Shown here: one piece after another, positions 1 to 6,680 of the stretch
Layout of the letters: each line of letters begins with the position of its first letter
Numbering within the stretch: the first letter of the stretch is position 1
Origin: Flavobacteriales bacterium
GTDB taxonomy: Bacteria > Bacteroidota > Bacteroidia > Flavobacteriales_D > Cryomorphaceae
Length of the DNA: 11,157 nucleotides
Assembly (NCBI GenBank): GCA_020200995.1
Contig: JAIVHQ010000020.1
Span: 1-11,157 of the forward strand
Reading direction: 5' to 3'
Position numbers and translations under genes: made by a program
Notes under the pieces: model-generated
Database searches by the model: none
Told to the model about the DNA's origin: nothing
The model's input: the letters and a program-made list of their open reading frames with translations, nothing else

Positions 1-1260
1 GCTGCCCATTTCGCTGCGGGGCACCTTCATCTTCATCAGGTATTCGATTTCCTGCTCGAAGCTCGTGTATCCCGATACGTTGGCTGACATTTGGTTGATC
101 TTCACATCAAAGGGCGAAGTGGTTACCTTTCCGTCGGCGATGGTGAAACGCACGTTTAGATCGCGGATTTCCTGTCTGGCCAGCTTGGGCGATTTCATGG
201 TAGTTGCGAGCTTTTGCAGAAAATCGCCACCCTCGAGCACGAGATTAGCGCTTTGAAAAGTACCGCCGCCCTGCATGGTTTCATAAACGGGCTCCAGCTT
301 TTCGTCCAGAGACGTGGTCAGGTCAAACTTGCTGCTGAAATTTCCCGAGGCCTGCTTAGCGATGGGAGCCATTTTTTCAATGGTGCTGAAAGCTTCGGCG
401 GTCTGCTTGAGGTTGAGGTTTCGGATGTCGTAAGAAAAACTCATCTCGGGCACTGCGGGATCCACGGTGGTATAATATCCATCGAGGATTATTTGTCCAT
501 CCAGGGCATCGATACTGAGATTCTTCAGCGTAGCGCGTTGCTCTCGCACGGTGATTTGACCCGCGATGTTCTTCATCACAATTTCGTCGTAGAGCACTTC
601 GCCAATGGTAGCATTTAGCGTGAGGTCGAGATTCGCGGGTACTTCGATCACAGAGAGTTCAGCTTCCGTTTCAGCTTCTACTTCTTCCTCTGTCTCGCCC
701 TCGGTTTCCGTCATGTACTTATTGGCGTCGATCCTGTCAGCAGTGAAGTTGAACACCCCGTGGAGGGTGGTATCGGTGAGGGCGTAGGCCACATAGTTGT
801 CCACGAAGCCGTCCATGGCCATATTGATTTCGTCATAGGTGACGCGAAACTGATCTACGTTGAGGCGCTGCGGGGTAAAATCGGCGCGGGCTTCGGGTAT
901 TTTGACGGCCATCTCGGCATCTTTGTATTCCATTCCCATGAGTTCCATAGCTCCCTTTGCGGTAAATTCGTTGAATCGTTGGTTTTCAATATCGCTGAGC
1001 GCACCCTTGAGGGCGAAGTGGGCCGCAAAAACACCTTTGAGGTCAAAATCTTCCTCCATTGGAATCACATCCTTGAAGCTGCCGAGGTCTAAGTCGGCAT
1101 CCACACGGGTGTCGATTTTCGGGTCGCTCATCGGATTGCGGAGCGAAAGCACGGCGTCCACAGTGTTTTTGTGTGTGGCCGTCTTGCCGATTTCCATGTA
1201 GAAGCGGCTCACATCGACAGTGAGCAGGTCCATGTCGTTTCCTTCGGGGATTTTCGACAA
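1..1260 (-). CDS. AsmA-like family protein, C-terminal part (continues past left edge)
   Basis: This is the continuation of the AsmA-like gene in another reading frame. I checked the frame triplet by triplet: it is open from position 1 to about 1270. It reads LSKIPEGNDMDLLTVDVSRF, then an MSDP element (where the family has a VSDP-type motif), a Glu-rich linker (about 655-715), a segment near NLDLTLNATIGEVLYDEIVM, and then VYETMQGGGTFQSANLVLEG. At the left edge it ends ...EYLMKMKVPRSEMGS, like the approach to the family's C-terminal end, so the terminus lies outside the window. If translated on its own, the first ATG in frame is at 1233. More likely it is the second part of one gene of more than 740 codons, interrupted by a real mutation or a sequence/assembly error. 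Confidence 0.75.
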   Translation of the reverse strand, partial: MSKIPEGNDMDLLTVDVSRFYMEIGKTATHKNTVDAVLSLRNPMSDPKIDTRVDADLDLGSFKDVIPMEEDFDLKGVFAAHFALKGALSDIENQRFNEFTAKGAMELMGMEYKDAEMAVKIPEARADFTPQRLNVDQFRVTYDEINMAMDGFVDNYVAYALTDTTLHGVFNFTADRIDANKYMTETEGETEEEVEAETEAELSVIEVPANLDLTLNATIGEVLYDEIVMKNIAGQITVREQRATLKNLSIDALDGQIILDGYYTTVDPAVPEMSFSYDIRNLNLKQTAEAFSTIEKMAPIAKQASGNFSSKFDLTTSLDEKLEPVYETMQGGGTFQSANLVLEGGDFLQKLATTMKSPKLARQEIRDLNVRFTIADGKVTTSPFDVKINQMSANVSGYTSFEQEIEYLMKMKVPRSEMGS

Positions 1261-2218
1261 GGAGATCGAGACCGTAACCAGGCATTGAGTTGTCGTTGTA
1301 AACTCCTTTCACAAAGCCCGTGAGGCTCACCATTCCTGTGGCGTCCACCCCTTCGAGGTCCTCGGTGTAATCCGAGGGAACGAGAGAAAGAATGGTCACC
1401 AGGTCAGACTTTAGCGACTTGAAGGTGATATCCATGTCGATATCGTCACCAGGCATGGCGAGCCACCCGTCGAATCCGAGGGCGAGGCTGTTCACATCGA
1501 GTTCATTTTCCTTGAAGGTAAATTTGAACTTTTCGAAGTCCATGTCAATATCGGCCTTGAGGTCAGCCTTGGCACGGCGAAGGTACTTGATGCCGTCGTA
1601 CACCACATCTACGGTTTCGATTTGGCTCTCGGTGCGCAGGGTGAAAATCTCCTCGGCAAAATTACCGTTCCCCTGATGGTCGAGCCCGTCGAGCAGGATG
1701 TAGAATCCGAGGGGCACATCGTCGTACACCACCCGCCCGTCGGTGATGGAGTAGCCGCGAATTTGCAAATTGACGGCTTCGCCCTCTGCCTCATCGGGGT
1801 CGGGTGCTTCCTCTTCGGTAGATTCTTTGGCAATGTCGTAATTGGCCGATCCGTCTTCGAGTACTTTCACGTTGATCACAGGGCTGTGGAGGTCGATGGT
1901 GATGATTTCGATTTGATCACCACTGATGGCGCTCATTACGTCAACGGTGAGGGCGAGGTCGTCCATGTAGGCGAGGGTATCGCCTTCAAAGGGTGCTACA
2001 CCGATCACGCTGAGGGATTCAATTTTTACCGAAAGGTTGGGGAAATTGCGAATCAGCGAAAGGTTCACATCGCTGAAGTCAACGACCGCATTGAGGTTGG
2101 CATTGGCTTCTTTCTTTACGAGTTCCACAATCTTACCTTTGAGCGCAATGGGTAAAATGATGAGCGCCGCTAAGAAGAGCAGCACGATGATTCCGATGAC
2201 TTTGAGTGCTTTTTTCAT
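1043..2218 (-). CDS. AsmA-like family protein, N-terminal part (frameshifted)
   Basis: This is the front part of a large AsmA-family envelope protein, a group thought to sit in the inner membrane, span the periplasm and help with outer-membrane lipid or protein homeostasis. ATG at 2218 gives a lysine start and one hydrophobic segment (about residues 5-26), then the AsmA-type opening around residues 30-75 (KGKIVELVKKEANANL, then LSLIRNFPNLSVKIESLSV). A Glu/Asp-rich linker lies near residues 134-147. Family-like sequence runs to about residue 318 (GYGLDLLVEN). The rest of this frame, down to the stop at 1043-1045, is basic and Cys/His/Arg-rich and unlike the family, while the next frame continues the family sequence to the window edge. 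Read literally, the product is 391 aa with a meaningless tail of about 70 residues. The start lies 28 nt after the symporter stop and has no Shine-Dalgarno. Family assignment is confident; exact function is not. Confidence 0.8.
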   Translation of the reverse strand: MKKALKVIGIIVLLFLAALIILPIALKGKIVELVKKEANANLNAVVDFSDVNLSLIRNFPNLSVKIESLSVIGVAPFEGDTLAYMDDLALTVDVMSAISGDQIEIITIDLHSPVINVKVLEDGSANYDIAKESTEEEAPDPDEAEGEAVNLQIRGYSITDGRVVYDDVPLGFYILLDGLDHQGNGNFAEEIFTLRTESQIETVDVVYDGIKYLRRAKADLKADIDMDFEKFKFTFKENELDVNSLALGFDGWLAMPGDDIDMDITFKSLKSDLVTILSLVPSDYTEDLEGVDATGMVSLTGFVKGVYNDNSMPGYGLDLLVENPRRKRHGPAHCRCEPLLHGNRQDGHTQKHCGRRAFAPQSDERPENRHPCGCRLRPRQLQGCDSNGGRF

Positions 2219-2246
2219 AGTATAGAGGTGGGTGAGTGGAGCATAG

Positions 2247-3650
2247 TTAGGGTTGATAATTCAGTTCGCCTTCGCTCTTCGCGATGACGGTAGAAACAGT
2301 GGCATCGCCGGTGACATTCACCACAGTGCGAATCATATCGAGGATACGGTCAACAGGGAAAATTATTGCAATCCAAAGCGGATTTAATCCCACGCTTTGC
2401 AAAACGATAATAAGCATCACGAGCCCGGCACTGGGCACGGCTGCCGAACCGATGCTGGCGAGGGTGGCTGTGAGCACGATGGTGAGCTGCTGCCCGAGCG
2501 AGAGGTCGACCATGTGGAGCTGGGCCAGGAATATCACTGCTACGGCTTGGTAGAGACTGGTTCCGTCCATATTGACCGTGGCCCCGATGGGCAATACAAA
2601 GCCTGTGATGTTTCTCGACACACCGATATTTTGCTCCACGCACTCCATGGTGACGGGCAGGGTGGCCGCGCTCGAACTTGTCGAAAAGGCCAGAAACTGG
2701 GCGGGACTGATGCGTTTGAAAAACTCCTTGTAGCTCATTTCTTTCACGACGGAAATCAAAATAAGCGGGTAAAAAACGAAAATCATAAAGGCCAACCCGA
2801 TGGTGAGCACGATGCTGTAGCTTCCGAGCCCGATGAAGATCTCGAACACTTCGCCCGGTGTGTCGGCCATGTTGGCGAGCACACCGGCCATGAGGGCAAA
2901 TACGAAGAAGGGCGCCGCTTGCATCACGACATCCACCATTTTTAAAAAAACTTCGTTGGTGCCATCAATAAACTTTTTGACCGATTTTACTTTTTCGTCG
3001 GGCACTGCTGCAAGAGAAACTCCGAAAAAAATCGCAAAGAAAATGACCTGAAGCATGAGGGCATTGTTCGAAATGGAAAAGACAATGTTCTCAGGTACCA
3101 TTTCCACCAAAAAACTCAGCGGGCCCTGCTCTTTGGCCTTAGCGGCAGCCTGCATTTTGGCTTCAGCCACATCGGCGCCGCTCGCCGCCGCAATGCGTGC
3201 ATCGTCCATGAATTCTGCGTAGGCTTCATCGCCACTGAGGTATTTGCCGTCGAGGATTTCCACACCTTCGGTCTCGTCGGCCCAGGCTTCGTAGGCCAGG
3301 CGGTTCTTGATGCGGCTGTCTTCGTCAACGAGGGCACCCGGTTTGATGAGGTTTACCAAAAGTAGCCCCACTCCCACTGCGGCAATGGTGGTGACGAGGT
3401 AAATGCCGAGGGTTTTGGCCCCGAGCCGGCCGAGTTTAGAAATATCTTTGAGCCCCGAGATGCCCGAGATGATGGAAAACAGCACGAGGGGGACTGCGAT
3501 AAACTTGAGAATGCGGATGAAGATAACCCCGAACGGATCGATCCAGTCGCGGGTGAATTGGTTCCAGCCCAATGCGCTTGCCGCAAAGGCCCAGATGATA
3601 CCGAGCACGAGACCGATGATGATTTTCCAGTGCAGGGGAAGGTTCTTCAT
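2247..3650 (-). CDS. Dicarboxylate/amino acid:cation symporter (DAACS), probably glutamate/aspartate
   Basis: This is a secondary transporter of the DAACS (GltP/EAAT) family, 467 aa. It probably imports glutamate or aspartate with Na+ or H+ across the inner membrane. Visible motifs in order are: the HP1 serine-rich hairpin TSSSAATLP (324-332), NMDGT in TM7 (360-364), the HP2 hairpin AVPSAG (404-409), and TM8 with D434, D438, R441, T442, N445 and D449. These TM8 residues match D390, D394, R397, T398, N401 and D405 of archaeal GltPh. R441 matches the residue that holds the substrate's side-chain carboxylate, which favours acidic amino acids over neutral ones; C4-dicarboxylates cannot be fully excluded. 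A polar, Ala/Glu-rich insert lies at about residues 106-176, where many bacterial members have a short loop. The ATG at 3650 overlaps the aroC stop as ATGA, which suggests translational coupling. Confidence 0.9.
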   Translation of the reverse strand: MKNLPLHWKIIIGLVLGIIWAFAASALGWNQFTRDWIDPFGVIFIRILKFIAVPLVLFSIISGISGLKDISKLGRLGAKTLGIYLVTTIAAVGVGLLLVNLIKPGALVDEDSRIKNRLAYEAWADETEGVEILDGKYLSGDEAYAEFMDDARIAAASGADVAEAKMQAAAKAKEQGPLSFLVEMVPENIVFSISNNALMLQVIFFAIFFGVSLAAVPDEKVKSVKKFIDGTNEVFLKMVDVVMQAAPFFVFALMAGVLANMADTPGEVFEIFIGLGSYSIVLTIGLAFMIFVFYPLILISVVKEMSYKEFFKRISPAQFLAFSTSSSAATLPVTMECVEQNIGVSRNITGFVLPIGATVNMDGTSLYQAVAVIFLAQLHMVDLSLGQQLTIVLTATLASIGSAAVPSAGLVMLIIVLQSVGLNPLWIAIIFPVDRILDMIRTVVNVTGDATVSTVIAKSEGELNYQP

Positions 3651-4726
3651 AATTTGACGGTTCGGTTTCGGAGGTAATGGTCGGCGAGCACGAGGGCCGC
3701 CATGGCTTCTACAATCGGCACGGCGCGCGGCAGCACGCAGGGATCATGGCGGCCGCCTATTTCCACATTTACCGCTTCGCCCTGGCGGTTCACGGTGTTC
3801 TGCGCCTTTTTGATGCTGGCCACGGGCTTAAATGCCACGCCGAAGTTGATGTTCATCCCGTTGGAAATACCGCCTTGCACGCCTCCGCTGTGGTTGGTGC
3901 TGGTGGCGGGCTTTCCGTCTTTGATCTCGAAAGCGTCGTTGTGCTCGCTCCCGCGCATTTTGGCGGCAGCAAATCCACTTCCGATTTCGAAGCCCTTCAC
4001 GGCATTGATGCTGAGCATGGCCTTGCCGAGATCGGCGTGCAGCTTGTCAAAAACGGGCTCGCCGAGGCCTGCGGGAATGCCTTTCACCACGCAAGACACT
4101 ACGCCACCGAGCGTTTCGCCCGAGTCGCGGGCTTCCTCCACGAGGGTACGCATGCGGGCGGCTGTCGCGGGGTGCGGGCAGCGCAGCTCATTTTCCGGAA
4201 GGGAAAAATCGAGGGACTCCACGGGCTCCTCCAGCACGGCTTCGGCAATGGCGCTGACGTAGCCGTTGATTTCGACACCGAGCGCAGCTTTGAGCAATTG
4301 CCTGGCGATGGCTCCGCCTGCTACCCTACTCGCCGTCTCGCGGGCACTGGAGCGCCCTCCGCCGCGGTGATCGCGGAGGCCGTACTTGGCTTCGTGCACA
4401 TAGTCGGCATGCGATGGGCGGTACACGTCTTTGAGCTTGTCGTAATCTTTGGAGCGCTGATCGGCGTTGCGAATGATGAATGCGATGGGGTGACCCGTGG
4501 TCACATTTTCGAACACGCCGGAGAGAATCTCGACGGTATCGGATTCCTTTCGCGGTGTGCTGAGGTCAGACTGGCCGGGACGGCGGCGGTCGAGTTCGCG
4601 CTGCACGGCTTCCGTGTCGAGGTGAAGCCCTGCGGGGCATCCGTCTACAATACCGCCGATTGCGGCGCCGTGAGACTCGCCAAAGGTGGTGAGCCTGAAT
4701 ACCTGTCCAAAACTATTCCCTGCCAT
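3647..4726 (-). CDS. aroC: Chorismate synthase
   Basis: Chorismate synthase (EC 4.2.3.5) converts 5-enolpyruvylshikimate-3-phosphate to chorismate with reduced FMN. It is the last step of the shikimate pathway and acts in the cytoplasm. The protein is 359 aa, normal for the family. It opens with MAGNSFGQVFRLTTFGESHG (family signature 1). It also carries DHRGGGRSSARETASRVAGG and, near the end, NHSGGVQGGISNGMNI and a conserved RHDPC segment. The frame stays open upstream to 4948, but I chose the ATG at 4726: the signature begins there at once, and the extra 74 residues would overlap divergent hutI and look like non-coding sequence. It is probably the first gene of the aroC-symporter-AsmA run, with a good -7 promoter box just upstream. 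Confidence 0.97.
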   Translation of the reverse strand: MAGNSFGQVFRLTTFGESHGAAIGGIVDGCPAGLHLDTEAVQRELDRRRPGQSDLSTPRKESDTVEILSGVFENVTTGHPIAFIIRNADQRSKDYDKLKDVYRPSHADYVHEAKYGLRDHRGGGRSSARETASRVAGGAIARQLLKAALGVEINGYVSAIAEAVLEEPVESLDFSLPENELRCPHPATAARMRTLVEEARDSGETLGGVVSCVVKGIPAGLGEPVFDKLHADLGKAMLSINAVKGFEIGSGFAAAKMRGSEHNDAFEIKDGKPATSTNHSGGVQGGISNGMNINFGVAFKPVASIKKAQNTVNRQGEAVNVEIGGRHDPCVLPRAVPIVEAMAALVLADHYLRNRTVKL

Positions 4727-4731
4727 GGCGG

Positions 4732-4739
4732 CAAAGATA
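4732..4739 (-). promoter_or_regulatory. Candidate Bacteroidota -7 box for aroC
   Basis: On the minus strand this reads TATCTTTG, an exact match to the Bacteroidota -7 consensus TAnnTTTG. Only 5 nt separate it from the aroC ATG, so the transcript would begin at or very near the start codon, and translation would be leaderless or nearly so. I see no convincing TTTG -33 element about 20 nt upstream, so the assignment is tentative. Confidence 0.4.
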
Positions 4740-4783
4740 GTATTATTTGCCCCCTCACTTAGCGGCGAACGTCCGCATTTTCG

Positions 4784-4791
4784 CACCTTTG
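4784..4791 (+). promoter_or_regulatory. Possible -7 box for hutI
   Basis: CACCTTTG is one base away from TAnnTTTG and lies 18 nt before the hutI ATG, a sensible leader length. No clear -33 partner is visible. The aroC-hutI spacer is only 83 nt, so both divergent promoters would have to fit inside it. Confidence 0.25.
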
Positions 4792-4809
4792 TGGCCCAAA
4801 CCTGAGAAC

Positions 4810-6042
4810 ATGCGCATCCTGATAAAAAACATCCGCGGCCTCGCCGGCATTTATGAAAATCCACCCGCCCTGCTGCGCGGCGCCGAGATGGACCGGCTAC
4901 CCATATTGGAAAACGCCTTTCTGGCCATCGAAAACGGGCGCATCGCACTGTATGGCAGCATGGACGACTGGGGAGGCATCACAGATTGGCGCAACCTCGA
5001 AGTGATCGACGCAGACGGACGTTTCGTGCTTCCCGCTTTTTGCGACAGCCACACCCACCTGGTGTTCGCGGCATCGCGAGAGAGCGAATTCGAAGACCGC
5101 ATCAAGGGACTGACCTACGAGGAGATTGCAGCCCGCGGCGGGGGTATTCTCAATTCGGCCGGCCGACTCCGCGACATGAGCGAAGATGAGCTTTTTGACA
5201 AAGCCATGGTGCGCCTCCACCAGGCCGTGGAATCGGGCACCGGCGCGATGGAAATCAAAAGCGGATACGGCCTCACCACCGAATCGGAGATGAAAATGCT
5301 GCGCGTGGTAAAGCGGCTTAAAGAGGAAAGCAAGGTAGCCATCAAGGCGACATTTCTCGGGGCGCATGCCATCCCCGCTGAATTCAAATCGAAACGTCGG
5401 GCGTATATCGACCTGATTTTGGAAGAGATGATTCCCGCTGTGGCCGAGGCCGGGCTTGCCGACTACATCGACGCTTTCTGCGAAGTCGGTTACTTCAGCA
5501 CCGACGAGACCATGGAGATCGTGGAGCGCGGGGCCGAATACGGGCTCAAGTCCCGGATCCACGTGAATCAGTTCAATGCCACGGGTGCCATTCCGAAGCT
5601 CGTGGCGGCAGGTGCCGTTTCGGTAGATCACCTCGAAGTGCTCGGCGACGGCGATGCCGAAGCGCTCGGCGGCTCGAATACGATTGCCACCGCTCTGCCG
5701 CTGTGCAGCTTGTTTTTGGGATTGCCATACACGCCCCTGCGTGAGCTGCTTTCGCAAAATGCGGCTGTGGCGCTCGCTACCGATTACAACCCCGGCTCCG
5801 CCCCTTCCGGAAATATGGCGATGGCCGTTGCTTTGGGCTGCATTAAAATGAAGATGACGCCGGCTGAAGCCATAAACGCGGCAACTTTGAACGGCGCTGC
5901 GGCCATAGAACTTGCCGATACCCACGGAACCATCACACCCGGAAAAGTGGCCAACATCATCATCACAGAACCTTGTGAGAGCCTGGCCTTTTTGCCGTAC
6001 AGCTTCGGCAGGCCGTCGATCGAAAGGGTGATATTGGGTTGA
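4810..6042 (+). CDS. hutI: Imidazolonepropionase
   Basis: HutI (EC 3.5.2.7) hydrolyses 4-imidazolone-5-propionate to N-formimino-L-glutamate, the third step of histidine breakdown. It is a cytoplasmic metal-dependent amidohydrolase. The protein is 410 aa, the usual length. Metal ligands are visible as H81 and H83 in CDSHTHLVFA, H251 in IHVNQF and D325 in ATDYNPGSAPSGNM; H274 (VDHLEVL) is the likely catalytic His. EIKSGYGLTTESE (148-160) and FLGAHAIP (182-189) are family signatures. The frame is open upstream, but the ATG at 4810 starts with a normal amidohydrolase beta strand (MRILIKNIRG), so I chose it. At 254 there is Gln where the B. subtilis enzyme, as I recall it, has Glu (HADEF). No hutH, hutU or formimidoyltransferase gene is in the window. 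The stop codon is the first triplet of a tandem repeat. Confidence 0.96.
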   Translation: MRILIKNIRGLAGIYENPPALLRGAEMDRLPILENAFLAIENGRIALYGSMDDWGGITDWRNLEVIDADGRFVLPAFCDSHTHLVFAASRESEFEDRIKGLTYEEIAARGGGILNSAGRLRDMSEDELFDKAMVRLHQAVESGTGAMEIKSGYGLTTESEMKMLRVVKRLKEESKVAIKATFLGAHAIPAEFKSKRRAYIDLILEEMIPAVAEAGLADYIDAFCEVGYFSTDETMEIVERGAEYGLKSRIHVNQFNATGAIPKLVAAGAVSVDHLEVLGDGDAEALGGSNTIATALPLCSLFLGLPYTPLRELLSQNAAVALATDYNPGSAPSGNMAMAVALGCIKMKMTPAEAINAATLNGAAAIELADTHGTITPGKVANIIITEPCESLAFLPYSFGRPSIERVILG

Positions 6043-6092
6043 TCACGGCTCCGTTGATCTCGGCTCCGCTGATCTCGACTCCGCTCGATCAC
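6040..6092 (+). repeat. Tandem 15-bp repeat, 3.5 units, REP-like
   Basis: Three 15-bp units follow one another: TGATCACGGCTCCGT (6040-6054), TGATCTCGGCTCCGC (6055-6069) and TGATCTCGACTCCGC (6070-6084). A partial unit, TCGATCAC, ends at 6092. The last full unit plus the partial one has inverted ends (TGATC...GATCA), so the element could fold. The minus-strand core, GAGCGGAGTCGAG, resembles short dispersed palindromic repeats I recall from Bacteroidota intergenic regions. The first three bases supply the hutI stop codon. It might act as a weak transcription terminator or RNA 3'-end stabiliser; that is inference. Confidence 0.75.
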
Positions 6093-6137
6093 CGGGGAGG
6101 AGGAAGAAGTAGAGGTGGTGAAAATTTGTGAGAAAAA

Positions 6138-6169
6138 TTTGAGGGGGCAGGAATAAAGTCGTAAATTCG
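6138..6169 (+). promoter_or_regulatory. Candidate promoter of the xre-res operon
   Basis: TTTG (6138-6141) and TAAATTCG (6162-6169) are 20 nt apart and resemble the Bacteroidota -33 and -7 elements, the second with one mismatch. Transcription would start just before the ATG at 6177, giving almost no leader; with the next ATG (6189) the leader would be about 12-15 nt. AAAATTTG occurs twice, at 6121-6128 and 6134-6141, 13 nt apart, the second copy overlapping the -33 element. This is a plausible operator for the self-repressing antitoxin, but unproven. Confidence 0.4.
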
Positions 6170-6176
6170 TGGTCAA

Positions 6177-6680
6177 ATGTCTAAAGAAATGGAATATCCA
6201 AATCCCAACGATGAGCCCCTTCAAGTCAATGAAGCCGCCACGACTTATGTGCGTAATGCGGGCAAGAGCGCCGCTGCGGGCTTTACTTTCATGGATTTCC
6301 TCAAAGATCGGATGCTAATTCTCGATTCGATCCGCAATGGTATTACCCATTCATTTTTTGAAGCCATCAAGGGTCGCATGCCCTTTTCAGATCAGGATTG
6401 GGCTGATTATTTCAATGTCTCTCTAAAATCAATGCAGCGCTACAAAAACGACAGCAATCACGTATTTAAGCCCATCCTTTCCGAAAAGATCATCCAAATG
6501 GCCGAGGTTATTGAGGAGGGCCGCCTTGTGTTTGGCGATGATGAAAAGCTCTTTCGCTGGCTCGATACACCAAGCCTGGCATTAGGAGGCTACAAGCCCA
6601 AAGACCTCCTCAGCAACGCATACGGTCAGCGCATGGTGCGCGCCGAGCTCAACGCCATCGAGCACGGTATTTTTGCCTGA
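6177..6680 (+). CDS. Xre/MbcA/ParS-type antitoxin (DUF2384 toxin-binding domain)
   Basis: This is the antitoxin of a Res-Xre type II toxin-antitoxin pair, 167 aa. It should bind and block the downstream Res toxin and repress its own promoter. Residues 66-92 (FSDQDWADYFNVSLKSMQRYK region) look like the Xre-type helix-turn-helix. Residues about 110-167 match the MbcA/ParS/Xre toxin-binding domain, with W128 followed by LALGGYKPKDLL, YG at 149-150 and the typical end AELNAIEHGIFA. The first 60 residues are a less conserved extension of polar and then amphipathic character. Start is at ATG 6177; ATG 6189 (MEYPNPN) is possible and would leave a better leader. Its stop overlaps the toxin start by one base (TGATG), which couples their translation. 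Family call is firm; the target promoter is inferred. Confidence 0.9.
   Translation: MSKEMEYPNPNDEPLQVNEAATTYVRNAGKSAAAGFTFMDFLKDRMLILDSIRNGITHSFFEAIKGRMPFSDQDWADYFNVSLKSMQRYKNDSNHVFKPILSEKIIQMAEVIEEGRLVFGDDEKLFRWLDTPSLALGGYKPKDLLSNAYGQRMVRAELNAIEHGIFA

Noticed and set aside
1..2218. Two separate AsmA-family genes
   Set aside because: The second half has no membrane segment or family-type beginning and continues the first half's domain order, so one broken gene fits better.
3677..4762. Long open frame antisense to aroC (361 codons)
   Set aside because: It is a shadow of the aroC frame in GC-rich sequence; its translation is His/Gly/Val-rich without domains, while aroC has full family signatures.
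4727..4948. N-terminal extension of chorismate synthase by 74 residues
   Set aside because: The extension runs through the promoter region into divergent hutI and has no family similarity; the family start is at the ATG at 4726.
4897..5925. Long open frame antisense to hutI (342 codons)
   Set aside because: It lies wholly inside a clearly conserved hutI and shows no recognisable motif or start context.
6040..6092. CRISPR array
   Set aside because: Units are 15 bp and directly adjacent with no spacers.
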